A stretch of 28,125 nt of DNA from an uncultured Oscillibacter sp. Lineage in GTDB: Bacteria; Bacillota; Clostridia; Oscillospirales; Oscillospiraceae. Positions 1-6,684 of this stretch are shown here, piece after piece. The translations under genes and the position numbers were made by a program. Under the pieces are notes generated by a model. The model was not told the origin of the DNA. It ran no database searches and saw only the letters and a list, made by a program, of their open reading frames with translations. The stretch is from NCBI GenBank assembly GCA_905200545.1, contig CAJKKQ010000029.1:1-28125 (forward strand). The letters run 5' to 3'. How positions within the stretch are numbered: the stretch's first letter is position 1; the number at the start of each line of letters is the position of its first letter.

Positions 1-410
<410 letters not shown>

Positions 411-597
411 TCCTTTCCCGTCCTTTCCTTTGTTTTGAGTAGGGAGCAAGCACAGCAAATGAGTACCCATTTGCGATTTTGGCTTGTTGGGAAAATCCCA
501 AACCCTTTACTTTCTCTCACTCAATATCCCGTTTGAAAGGCAGCTTTTGTTGCACTTTCCCCCTCACTATATAAAAATGAAAATCCGGAAAATGATA

Positions 598-626
598 TTG
601 ACTTACCATGCAATTTGTGATATTCT
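598..626 (+). promoter_or_regulatory. Sigma-A type promoter of the PPOX/MATE cargo
   Basis: TTGACT (598-603) and TATTCT (621-626) are separated by 17 bases, a good vegetative promoter. Transcription would start near 633, giving a leader of about 90 bases before the PPOX start at 723. Confidence 0.65.
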
Positions 627-638
627 AAATAAAAATAT

Positions 639-654
639 GTTTCTGCCGAGAAAC
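639..654 (+). promoter_or_regulatory. Small leader hairpin upstream of the PPOX gene
   Basis: GTTTCT (639-644), a four-base loop and AGAAAC (649-654) form a perfect 6-bp hairpin in the predicted leader. A and T runs follow near 690-712. It could be a stabilising or attenuating structure; the evidence is structural only. Confidence 0.35.
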
Positions 655-722
655 GCTTATTCTTACTCCAGTCGGCCATGGAAGGAGTAAAAAAAAACGT
701 CTATTTTTTTGTGGAGGTCAAT

Positions 723-1232
723 ATGATATTTCGAGAAATGAGGCAAAAAAAACAGGAACTATCGCGGCAAGAGATTGCGGATATTCTGCATAAGGGGACA
801 TCTGGTGTGCTTGCCCTTTTGGGCGACAACGATTATCCCTACGCCGTTCCAATCAGTTATGTGTATGACGACGGGAAAATCTATTTTCACAGCGCAAAAA
901 GCGGTCATAAAATAGACGCTATTCAAAGAACTGAAAAAGCGTCGTTTTGTGTGATTGATAAAGATTTAGTTGTGCCGGAGGAGTACACAACTTATTTTAG
1001 AAGTGTAATTGCTTTTGGACAAATACGGATAATCGAAGGTGATCTCGAAAAGAGAGCAGCGATAGAAAAATTGGCAATCAAATATGCGCCGGAAGATACT
1101 GCCGCAAGCCGCGATCATGCCATAAACCGTGGGTGGAAGCCTCTTTGTATGTTGGAAATGACAATCGACCACATAACAGGAAAAGAGGCGATAGGACTTG
1201 TAAAAGAAAAGGAAAAATTAAATAGACTGTAA
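723..1232 (+). CDS. NimA/PPOX-like flavin-binding family protein
   Basis: A 169-residue protein of the pyridoxamine 5'-phosphate oxidase-like split-barrel superfamily, in the branch that includes nitroimidazole-resistance NimA proteins. Visible features are the N-terminal strand ending GTSGVLALLGDNDYPYAVPI, the pattern KIYFHSAKSGHKIDAI typical of the flavin/substrate-binding half, RSVIAFGQ, and the C-terminal ITGKEAIGLVKEK. Start ATG 723 is preceded by GGAGGTCAAT; an upstream ATG at 678 lacks such a site. It leads a three-gene plus-strand cargo group. A reductase role on a nitro-drug or flavin substrate is family-based inference. A homologous domain occurs in the GIY-YIG fusion gene at 4654-5373. 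Confidence 0.85.
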   Translation: MIFREMRQKKQELSRQEIADILHKGTSGVLALLGDNDYPYAVPISYVYDDGKIYFHSAKSGHKIDAIQRTEKASFCVIDKDLVVPEEYTTYFRSVIAFGQIRIIEGDLEKRAAIEKLAIKYAPEDTAASRDHAINRGWKPLCMLEMTIDHITGKEAIGLVKEKEKLNRL

Positions 1233-1272
1233 ATAAAATCAGCCCGCCGGGGTTTCATTTTATTGTGTAGTA

Positions 1273-1304
1273 GGCCAGCGTTACACAAACGCTGGCCTTT
1301 TTTT
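1273..1304 (+). terminator. Rho-independent terminator after the PPOX gene
   Basis: GGCCAGCGTT (1273-1282) pairs perfectly with AACGCTGGCC (1288-1297) around a 5-base loop, followed by a run of seven T. It lies just before the MATE gene, so MATE transcription may depend on read-through or on its own promoter. Confidence 0.85.
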
Positions 1305-1327
1305 ATTTGTTAGGAGGATTGATTATC

Positions 1328-2659
1328 ATGTATGAAGGCAAATCACACACTTTATTTGCCAAATATGCCGTACCGCAAATGATAGGGTTGCTGTTTAACT
1401 CGGTCTATATGATTGTTGACGGTGTATTCATTGGCAATCGACTTGGCCGCGACGCTATGGCCGCCGCTGCCGTTTCTGTTCCGCTTGTCGAGATACTAAT
1501 TGCATTGTCTATGGCAGTTGCCACAGGCGCGGGCGTTTTGATTTCCTCACATCTCGGTCAAGGTGAGAAAGAAAAAGCACGCCACATTTTTAGCCTTGCC
1601 GCCCTATGTACGGCTGTTATGGGGCTGTTGATTAGCGTATTGGGAAATATTTTTATTCACCCGCTTGCTGAACTTTTAGGCTCAACTCCGGTTATCCATG
1701 ATGAAGCAATCAGTTATATGTGGTACATCATTACCTTTTCCCCATTCCTGCTTTTCAGTTTCTTGTTAAGCGGTCTGGTGCGTAATGATAACCGTCCAAA
1801 ACTTGCCATGTTTGCCCTCATGTTTGGCTCTGTATCAAATATTGTCTTGGACTATGTGTTTATGTACCCATTGAACATGGGGATTGCCGGTGCAGCATTG
1901 GCTACCGCACTTGGCCCCATTTTCAGCGTTTTAATTATGCTGCCCCATTTCATATTCAAGCGCGGGGATTTGTACTTAACGAAATTCAAACTGAAGTGGC
2001 GGAGCATTTGCTCGGTCTATGTACTTGGCTTCCCGTCCTTTATCATGGAGTTTACTATTGGCATTATTACCTTTGTATATAACTTTGCCATTGTGCATTA
2101 TGGCTTTGGGGAAATCGGACTTGCAGCCTACCTTGTCATCGGCTACTTAATGTTGATTATTTTGACACTGTTTCTTGGTATGGCGCAGGGCTTGCAACCC
2201 GTATTTAGTTATTTTATGGGGACAGGGGAAGAAAAACGGAGCAAATCTCTACTTGGCTTTTCCATTAAAGCATTTTTAGCAATAGGCGTTTTGTGCTATG
2301 TCTTGATCGTGTTCTTCTCTCGCGGCTTTTTCACGATTTTCAATCCGGGAGATATTGAACTAATCAACTTTATGGAAAGTAAAAGCCTACCTTACTTTTC
2401 CGGTTTCTTCCTTGCAGGATTTAATATTTTAATGATTTCTTATTGGCAGGCAAATGGGCGCACAAGTAACGCCCTTACGGTATCTCTATGCCGTAGCGTC
2501 ATATGGCCGCCAATTTTGGTTGCCGTTCTTCCGCTGATTTTTGGCAGCGAAGCCGTATGGCTTTGCCATTCTATCAGTGAAATCATGACGGCGATTATAG
2601 CAGTTGTTTTGATTGTTTTCATAAAGCGCAAGAAAGAAAATCAGAAAGTTGGATTTTAA
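1328..2659 (+). CDS. MATE family multidrug/Na+ antiporter
   Basis: A 443-residue integral membrane protein with about 12 hydrophobic segments and the two-fold MATE architecture (MepA/NorM-like). Recognisable pieces include the start YEGKSHTLFAKYAVPQMIGLL, then VDGVFIGNRLGRDAMAA, VLISSHLGQGEKEKAR and MAQGLQPVFSYFMGTG. Such pumps export cationic drugs using a sodium or proton gradient. ATG 1328 is chosen because TAGGAGG lies 10 bases upstream; a TTG at 1307 is in frame but inside the terminator tail. The gene lies between the PPOX terminator and the cytidylate-kinase-like gene, which starts 13 bases after its stop, so these two are likely co-transcribed. Confidence 0.9.
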   Translation: MYEGKSHTLFAKYAVPQMIGLLFNSVYMIVDGVFIGNRLGRDAMAAAAVSVPLVEILIALSMAVATGAGVLISSHLGQGEKEKARHIFSLAALCTAVMGLLISVLGNIFIHPLAELLGSTPVIHDEAISYMWYIITFSPFLLFSFLLSGLVRNDNRPKLAMFALMFGSVSNIVLDYVFMYPLNMGIAGAALATALGPIFSVLIMLPHFIFKRGDLYLTKFKLKWRSICSVYVLGFPSFIMEFTIGIITFVYNFAIVHYGFGEIGLAAYLVIGYLMLIILTLFLGMAQGLQPVFSYFMGTGEEKRSKSLLGFSIKAFLAIGVLCYVLIVFFSRGFFTIFNPGDIELINFMESKSLPYFSGFFLAGFNILMISYWQANGRTSNALTVSLCRSVIWPPILVAVLPLIFGSEAVWLCHSISEIMTAIIAVVLIVFIKRKKENQKVGF

Positions 2660-2672
2660 GGAGGGACATGAT

Positions 2673-3275
2673 ATGAAGCGGATCATTACCATAGGCCGTG
2701 AATTTGGAAGCGGTGGAAGAGAAGTTGGCAGGCGTTTAGCCGAAAGACTGAATATTGCCTATTACGACCGAGAGATTATTGATGAATTGATGAAACGAAC
2801 TCAATTAGCGGAAAGTTATGTGTTGCAAGTGGAGGAAAGCAGGCCCCTGCCGCTGTTACCAATAACAACTGCTCGCACTTTTGGTATTCCTACCAACTAT
2901 ACATTGGAAAATCGTCTGTCCATTTATAAGCAGGAAAGCGAAATAATCCGCGAAATGGCAGAGAAATCGGATTGTATCATTGTAGGACGATGTGCAGACT
3001 ATGTTTTGCAAGATTTGAACCCTTTTCGCTTGTTTGTATATGCGGATATAAGTTCTAAAATTGCCCGTTGCAGGGAAAAGGGAGCCGACGCAGCGGCGAT
3101 GACGGATAAAGAATTGCAGCAAAAAATTATATCTATTGATAAGAAAAGAGCACGTTACTACCAATTTTATACAGAACAAGATTGGGGCAATAAAGCAAAC
3201 TACGATTTATGTATCAACACCACCAATACAGAAATCAAGAAAATCGTTGCTGCCATAGAGAAGTTTATCGTTTAG
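2673..3275 (+). CDS. Cytidylate kinase-like family protein
   Basis: A 200-residue protein with the N-terminal P-loop variant ITIGREFGSGGREVGRRLAE, followed by YYDREIIDELMKR. This matches the cytidylate-kinase-like family (cmk-related; often of unassigned substrate). SDCIIVGRCADYVL and VYADISSKIARC correspond to the family's central strand and LID regions. ATG 2673 is preceded by AAGGAGGGACATG, while an upstream in-frame start overlaps the MATE stop. It is the third gene of the cargo group and has the same AT-rich composition. True CMP kinase activity is uncertain because housekeeping Cmk proteins have a different, longer layout. Confidence 0.85.
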   Translation: MKRIITIGREFGSGGREVGRRLAERLNIAYYDREIIDELMKRTQLAESYVLQVEESRPLPLLPITTARTFGIPTNYTLENRLSIYKQESEIIREMAEKSDCIIVGRCADYVLQDLNPFRLFVYADISSKIARCREKGADAAAMTDKELQQKIISIDKKRARYYQFYTEQDWGNKANYDLCINTTNTEIKKIVAAIEKFIV

Positions 3276-3500
3276 CAGTATTGGGGATGTGTCAATATGT
3301 CTGTATTTCATTATCTTTCTTCTCATAACCTGCGGTCAAAAAAAGCCCTTGCGCTTGCATGGGATTTTGCGCCTATGAGTATGAACACACAAGTCATATA
3401 GTTATCTCTTATAGTTCCTGTACCAAACGCCCATGCGGTTTTATGCTGCGTGGGCGTTTGGTATTTTGCCCCCTGCTTGGGAAGAAAGGGGGTGAGAAAA
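3276..3500. other. Intergenic region upstream of the element sigma factor
   Basis: No gene is seen. The main content is the 15-bp hairpin at 3422-3465. A GGGGGTGAG ribosome-binding site (3488-3496) precedes the sigma gene. The spacer separates the cargo group from the conjugation-type regulators. Confidence 0.5.
3422..3465 (+). promoter_or_regulatory. Strong hairpin before the element sigma gene
   Basis: ACCAAACGCCCA (3422-3433) pairs perfectly with TGGGCGTTTGGT (3451-3462), and three further inner pairs extend the stem to 15 bp. Only a short ATTTT follows, so it is a weak terminator at best. Placed about 40 bases before the sigma factor start, it may attenuate that gene. Confidence 0.6.
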
Positions 3501-3941
3501 ATGATGAATAGTGAGCAGTATCGGGAACATATCGAGCGCACTTTCAACGCCTTTTGCAAGATTGTCCTTTACCATGCGGCGCTGGGTATTTACAAGAAAA
3601 TACGGCGGAAGCAACAGTTTGAGGTATCACTCGACTATCTTCGGGAGTTTGATTTTGAGCCGATTGCCACAACAGACGAGTATTTTGTGAAATACGATAT
3701 GCCTACCACTTTTACCGTTCGTGGGGAAACGGTCATTGTAGAAAGCGAGCAGTTAGCGGCCGCGCTTTTGCGTCTGCCGGAAAAGCGGCGTGAAGTGCTG
3801 TTTTTGCGGTACTACCTCGGTTACAGCGATACGGAAATCGGAAGGCTATTCGGAGTTTGCAGAAGCACAATCTTTCGTAGACGAAAAAGGTCATTGCGCT
3901 TCATACGAAAAGAACTGGAGGCGTTAGAAGATGAAGAATAG
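3501..3941 (+). CDS. Tn916 Orf7-like RNA polymerase sigma factor
   Basis: A 146-residue sigma-70/ECF-like protein. The C-terminal region 4 is clear: LPEKRREVLFLRYYLGYSDTEIGRLFGVCRSTIFRRRKRSL forms the helix-turn-helix that contacts -35 elements. The N-terminal half (EHIERTFNAFCKIVLYHAALGIYKKI) resembles regulators of Tn916-family elements. ATG 3501 follows AAAGGGGGTGAG. The next gene overlaps its end by 11 bases, matching the orf7/orf8 pair of Tn916. It likely activates element transfer or excision genes, but the partner int/xis genes are not present downstream here. Confidence 0.85.
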   Translation: MMNSEQYREHIERTFNAFCKIVLYHAALGIYKKIRRKQQFEVSLDYLREFDFEPIATTDEYFVKYDMPTTFTVRGETVIVESEQLAAALLRLPEKRREVLFLRYYLGYSDTEIGRLFGVCRSTIFRRRKRSLRFIRKELEALEDEE

Positions 3942-4140
3942 GAAATACAATTTGCTGCCCTATGAAACGATTGTAAAGGCAACCGCCGGGGAGCCGGAAG
4001 CGGTGAACACCGTCATTCAAACCTATACCGGCTACATCAAATATCTGTCCTACTTTCAAGGGAGTATCAACGACGATATTCAAGATTATCTCAAAGCGTC
4101 CTTAATGGAAGCACTACCCAAGTTCCGCTTTGACAGATGA
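3931..4140 (+). CDS. Tn916 Orf8-like helix-turn-helix protein
   Basis: A 69-residue protein starting MKNRKYNLLPYETIVKATAGEPEAV. It contains VIQTYTGYIKYLSYF and LKASLMEALPKFRFD, the layout of the short HTH-domain proteins that follow the sigma gene in Tn916-like elements. Its start lies inside the sigma gene, so translation is probably coupled. The role is presumably regulatory, with DNA or RNA-polymerase binding inferred from family position. In Tn916 the next genes would be xis and int, whereas here only non-coding hairpins follow. Confidence 0.8.
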   Translation: MKNRKYNLLPYETIVKATAGEPEAVNTVIQTYTGYIKYLSYFQGSINDDIQDYLKASLMEALPKFRFDR

Positions 4141-4160
4141 CAAGTAGCAAAGGCAGAAAA

Positions 4161-4202
4161 AGCCGTCAAGGATAAACTTCGCGCTTCGCGTCCTTGACGG
4201 CT
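4161..4202 (+). terminator. 12-bp perfect hairpin after the sigma/HTH pair
   Basis: AGCCGTCAAGGA (4161-4172) and TCCTTGACGGCT (4191-4202) are exact complements around an 18-base loop. There is no proper T-run after it on the plus strand, so its terminator function is uncertain. It lies 20 bases past the HTH stop codon. Confidence 0.5.
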
Positions 4203-4230
4203 TTGCCCGTCTTTGCTGTCGGGTAATCAA

Positions 4231-4263
4231 GAGGGCGCAAACGGATAGACCGCTTGCGCCCTC
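4231..4263. repeat. Inverted repeat, hairpin with GAGGGCGCAA arms
   Basis: GAGGGCGCAA (4231-4240) and TTGCGCCCTC (4254-4263) pair perfectly, with an inner CGG/CCG adding further pairs. Together with the preceding hairpin it forms a tandem structured region; its role is unknown. Confidence 0.5.
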
Positions 4264-4524
4264 AATCTATGATGATGTGTTACGCAATAGAGAGCGAGAG
4301 CGCCTTACACAACGCGGTTTTGCAGACTTGAAAACACAAGAGTTGAGTGTTTATATCCCCACCCTCAAAAATGGCGGTCTACTGCGTAACATTTTGCCAT
4401 GCCAGCGTGGACATTTAGGCAGGCGAAAAGCCTTGATTTATGCGACTTGCAGAGAACGGAAACAGAACAAGTAGTATCGTATCCCTTGAAAGCGCAAAAA
4501 TGCCTTTCTATCGTTCCACGCGGC

Positions 4525-4568
4525 ACAGAAAAAGCGGGCAAGAAGTCTTTGACCTCTTACCCGCTTTT
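4525..4568 (-). terminator. Hairpin terminator, probably for the minus-strand GIY-YIG/PPOX gene
   Basis: AAAAGCGGG (4530-4538) pairs with CCCGCTTTT (4560-4568), and AAGA/TCTT extends the stem past one mismatch. Read on the minus strand the stem ends in a run of five T then C. It lies about 90 bases beyond the stop of the minus-strand gene at 4654. Confidence 0.5.
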
Positions 4569-4653
4569 GTGGCAATCCGTATGGCAGCTACCCTGTTTCA
4601 GTTGATTGTTGATGCTGTTTTATGAGTAGCTACCATCCCGGCGTCCTCTTTTT

Positions 4654-5373
4654 TCAGTCATTGTGCTTTCCGGTGATGGCCTCTATCCGGATCCGCCAGA
4701 CCCCGGTGCGGGGGGCAGCCTCCAGCTCCCGACCCACGGCTTCCCGGCCCATATCCGGCGTATACCGGCCGCAAAGCTTCTCCAGAGCCGCGGTTTTCTC
4801 CGCCGGATCCGACACCTCCTCCGCCGTGCCGAAGGCGACGGCAGAGCGGTAACGGGTAGTAAAACGCTCCTGCACCACCTGGGCATCCTCCACAAAGGTC
4901 AGGCATACCCGGGGATGGCTTTGCAGGCAGCGGTTCTTGCGTCCCTCCCGGGCACAGTGGAAATAGAAGTCCCGTCCTTCCCGGATCACATGGACCGGCA
5001 CGGCATAGGCGCTGCCATCTTCCGCCGTCATGGACAGCACGGCATACAAACAACTGTCCGCCACCGTCCAGGCTGTTTCTTCCGGCAGCTGCCGGTCTTT
5101 TCTTCGCATCTCATACATGGTTTTACGCTCCTTTTCCTGAATGAGGGCCAGCTTCTCCCTGCGGGACAGGCCCTTGATGGCGGCCTCCCGGCGCAGGGCC
5201 GTGGATTTGTCCGGCAGTTCCTCCCAGTAGGCCAGTGCCACCGGCAGACGGCTGCGGGTGTACTTGGCGCCTTTCCCGCTCTGGTGGACCACCAGGCGCC
5301 TTGCTACGTCGTTGGTGGAGCCGGTATACAGCGTTCCATCCCCGCAGCGCAGGATATAGACATAATAGGCCAC
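4654..5373 (-). CDS. GIY-YIG domain fused to a NimA/PPOX-like domain
   Basis: A 239-residue protein with two domains. Residues 1-80 form a UPF0213/YhbQ-like GIY-YIG nuclease domain (MAYYVYILRCGDGTLYTGST, then KGAKYTRSRLPVAL and ALRREAAIKGLSRREKLALI). Residues 86-239 form a PPOX/NimA-like flavin-binding domain (AYAVPVHVIREGRDFYFHCA, RSAVAFGTAEEV, ITGK). The start is GTG 5373 with GGAGGG upstream. Inside the frame, ATG 5118 (residue 86) has its own AGGAG about 9 bases upstream, so the flavin domain may also be made alone. The protein ends ITGKHND, shorter than the homologue at 723-1232 (ITGKEAIGLVKEKEKLNRL), exactly where the acquired element begins. The GIY-YIG role in DNA processing is family inference. 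Confidence 0.85.
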   Translation of the reverse strand: MAYYVYILRCGDGTLYTGSTNDVARRLVVHQSGKGAKYTRSRLPVALAYWEELPDKSTALRREAAIKGLSRREKLALIQEKERKTMYEMRRKDRQLPEETAWTVADSCLYAVLSMTAEDGSAYAVPVHVIREGRDFYFHCAREGRKNRCLQSHPRVCLTFVEDAQVVQERFTTRYRSAVAFGTAEEVSDPAEKTAALEKLCGRYTPDMGREAVGRELEAAPRTGVWRIRIEAITGKHND

Positions 5374-5403
5374 GGTGTTTTTCCCTCCTCGTTGGTCTCC
5401 TTG

Positions 5404-5409
5404 AGTATA
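5404..5409 (-). promoter_or_regulatory. Extended -10 of the GIY-YIG/PPOX gene
   Basis: On the minus strand TGGTATACT forms an extended -10 box with TATACT at 5409-5404, about 30 bases before the GTG start. No good -35 is visible 17 bases upstream, consistent with an extended -10 promoter. Confidence 0.45.
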
Positions 5410-5442
5410 CCACAGCTGCCGCCCCGGGGAAAGACCTCCCGG

Positions 5443-5472
5443 GCATGGGGACTTCCCCAGGCTGCATAGGAA
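5443..5472 (+). promoter_or_regulatory. Possible sigma-E type promoter of sigK
   Basis: CATAGGAA (5465-5472) resembles the sigma-E -10 element CATACAnT, and GCATGGGG (5443-5450) sits 14 bases upstream as a weak -35. Known sigK genes are transcribed in the mother cell by sigma-E with SpoIIID. The match is partial, and the spacing is the best support. Confidence 0.35.
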
Positions 5473-5492
5473 TGAACTCAGGAGGGATCGCC

Positions 5493-5820
5493 ATGCTGTC
5501 TGCTGTGCTGCTGTTGGTCAATACGCTGCTGTTTTCCCTGCGCCTGTCCGGCGGGGGATCGTTTCCCCGCCCCCTGTCCGCCGCTGAGGAACGAGAGTAC
5601 CTGCAAAAATACGCGCAGGGTGATCCGGAGGCACGGGATGCCCTGATCCGCCACAATCTGCGCCTGGTGGCCCATATCGTGAAAAAATACTACACCCAAA
5701 GCGGTGATCAGGAGGATCTTATCTCCATCGGCACCATTGGGCTCATCAAGGGCATCTCCAGCTTCAATCCGGAAAAGGGTGCCCGGCTCGCCACCTATGC
5801 CGCCCGCTGCATTGAAAATG
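5493..5820 (+). CDS. sigK: Sporulation sigma factor K, 5' segment (interrupted gene)
   Basis: This is the N-terminal 109 codons of pro-sigma-K (the spoIVCB part). After GGAGGG and ATG 5493 comes a hydrophobic pro-sequence (MLSAVLLLVNTLLFSLRLS), then FPRPLSAAEEREYL. Sigma region 2 follows: LIRHNLRLVAHIVKKY, QEDLISIGTIGLIKGI and ATYAARCIEN. The B. subtilis protein has the same order and near-identical region 2. The gene breaks inside region 2 at the core AAATG (5816-5820). Beyond it the frame runs on as unrelated sequence (ILSPAHRPL...) to a stop at 6143. The missing half lies at 12043-12459. Joining the halves gives 246 residues, against 241 in B. subtilis (from memory). The product drives late mother-cell spore coat genes. 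Confidence 0.95.
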
Positions 5821-5824
5821 CAAT
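5811..5824. other. Left attachment site of the sigK intervening element
   Basis: The site reads ATTGAAAATGCAAT, an imperfect dyad with ATTG/CAAT arms, containing the core AAATG (5816-5820) shared with the right end at 12042-12046. The dyad is centred between 5817 and 5818, the same position within the core as the dyad at the right site. The exact crossover bases are inferred. Confidence 0.8.
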
Positions 5825-5894
5825 CCTCTCACCGGCGCATCGTCCCCTGGGATTGAGCTGCTCCCGCCAGGACCGGCAAGGGCTGAAAAAAATA

Positions 5895-5933
5895 CCCGGA
5901 ACTTCTGTTTATCCAGAGGTCCCGGGCTTTTTT
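5895..5933. terminator. Bidirectional terminator at the left end of the skin element
   Basis: CCCGGAACTTCTG (5895-5907) pairs with CAGAGGTCCCGGG (5914-5926), 12 of 13 positions including one wobble. It is followed by CTTTTTT on the plus strand and by a T-run on the minus strand. It ends truncated sigK transcripts from the left and hydrolase transcripts from the right. Confidence 0.8.
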
Positions 5934-6660
5934 ATGAATCGGCCTGGCGGCCGCGTAGAAATTCCTGGATGGCCGCCACCGTCTGCTCCTGCTGTTCCTG
6001 AGTGGAAATCTCCGCAGGGGGATCCCCCTTCTGTGGCCCGTAGTTGCCGAATTGGGCGTGATTGCCCCCCTGGATCTCCACCACGTTTTCCGTGTAGTCC
6101 AGCTGATCCTCCACACTCTGGTTCAGGGAGCCGTAAATGGTAAGGGTGTCCTCCGGAGGATAATCGCCGTAGATGTACGCCCCCAGCAAAATCAGCCCGT
6201 CCACCTGGGCCCGGTGGTCGGCGGCAAACTGTGAGGCCATGGCACCGCCCATGGAGTGCCCCGCCAGATACCAGTGTTCCACCTCCGGGAATCGTTCCAT
6301 CACATCCTGGGCAGCATCGGGGTCAAAAATCGCCATACGGAAGGGCATCTCCACCAGGATGCAGGTGACGCCGGTGCGGCGGATCTGATCCAGCAGCGGC
6401 AGATAGGCAATGGCCTCCACTTTGGCTCCGGGATAGAAGATGATGGCGGTGTCGGTGGGAACCGAGGGGGAGAGGATCGTCATCCCATCCTCCACCGCCA
6501 TACCGTCACCCCGGGCCATGACCTCCAGGGCCACATCCTGGGCCGGGTAATAGTCGGAGACATACCAGAAAAACGCCCCTGTCAGTGTTGCCAGCAGAAG
6601 GACTGCCCCCATGACAACCTTTTTCCCCCGTGATATGCTCTTTTTCCTGTTTGTGTTCAA
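5932..6660 (-). CDS. Membrane-anchored alpha/beta hydrolase
   Basis: A protein of about 242 residues of the alpha/beta hydrolase fold-5 type. A basic N-terminus (NRKKSISRGKK) precedes one hydrophobic segment (VVMGAVLLLATLTGAFFWYV), so the catalytic domain is probably outside the membrane. AIIFYPGAKVEAIAYLPLL gives the oxyanion strand, WYLAGHSMGGAMAS holds the nucleophile serine in GHSMGG, and EIQGGNHAQFGNYG supplies the His near the C-terminus. There is no ATG start. TTG 6660 lies 7 bases after AGGTGA, whereas TTG 6666 is too close to it. The gene follows the EFR1 gene by 24 bases, forming an operon. Substrate is unknown. It is carried inside the sigK intervening element. Confidence 0.85.
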   Translation of the reverse strand: MNTNRKKSISRGKKVVMGAVLLLATLTGAFFWYVSDYYPAQDVALEVMARGDGMAVEDGMTILSPSVPTDTAIIFYPGAKVEAIAYLPLLDQIRRTGVTCILVEMPFRMAIFDPDAAQDVMERFPEVEHWYLAGHSMGGAMASQFAADHRAQVDGLILLGAYIYGDYPPEDTLTIYGSLNQSVEDQLDYTENVVEIQGGNHAQFGNYGPQKGDPPAEISTQEQQEQTVAAIQEFLRGRQADS

Positions 6661-6684
6661 TTCCAATCACCTGCACCCCGCGCT

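Larger units (their letters stand above)
471..722. other. Intergenic region between divergent transposase and cargo genes
   Basis: This divergent spacer holds the cargo promoter (598-626) and its leader with a small hairpin. No convincing gene was found. The left half (471-540) should carry the minus-strand promoter of the TnpW/recombinase pair, but no clear -35/-10 pair was identified. Confidence 0.5.
4141..4653. other. Non-coding, hairpin-rich element end
   Basis: About 510 bases with no gene I can support. It contains three strong inverted repeats (4161-4202, 4231-4263, 4530-4568) and the near-repeated GCAGCTACC/GTAGCTACC at 4584 and 4626. Short open frames at 4277-4625 lack ribosome-binding sites and recognisable sequence. 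The composition change to the chromosome occurs at its right edge. Confidence 0.55.

Noticed and set aside
4277..4625. Three short overlapping open frames in the element end
   Set aside because: They lack ribosome-binding sites and recognisable sequence, and they conflict with the hairpins.
5235..5492. An upstream extension of the sigK frame to 5235
   Set aside because: The extension lies opposite the GIY-YIG domain, while ATG 5493 has GGAGGG and begins a pro-sequence as in known sigma-K.
5808..5822. A second dyad TGCATT-GAA-AATGCA at the left attachment site
   Set aside because: It has no counterpart at the right site and its centre does not align with the shared core, so it was not used to place the crossover.
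5821..6143. Continuation of the sigK 5' frame into the skin element as a fusion C-terminus
   Set aside because: It reads antisense through a terminator and the hydrolase gene and has no sigma-factor similarity, so it is the unrearranged tail, not a designed product.
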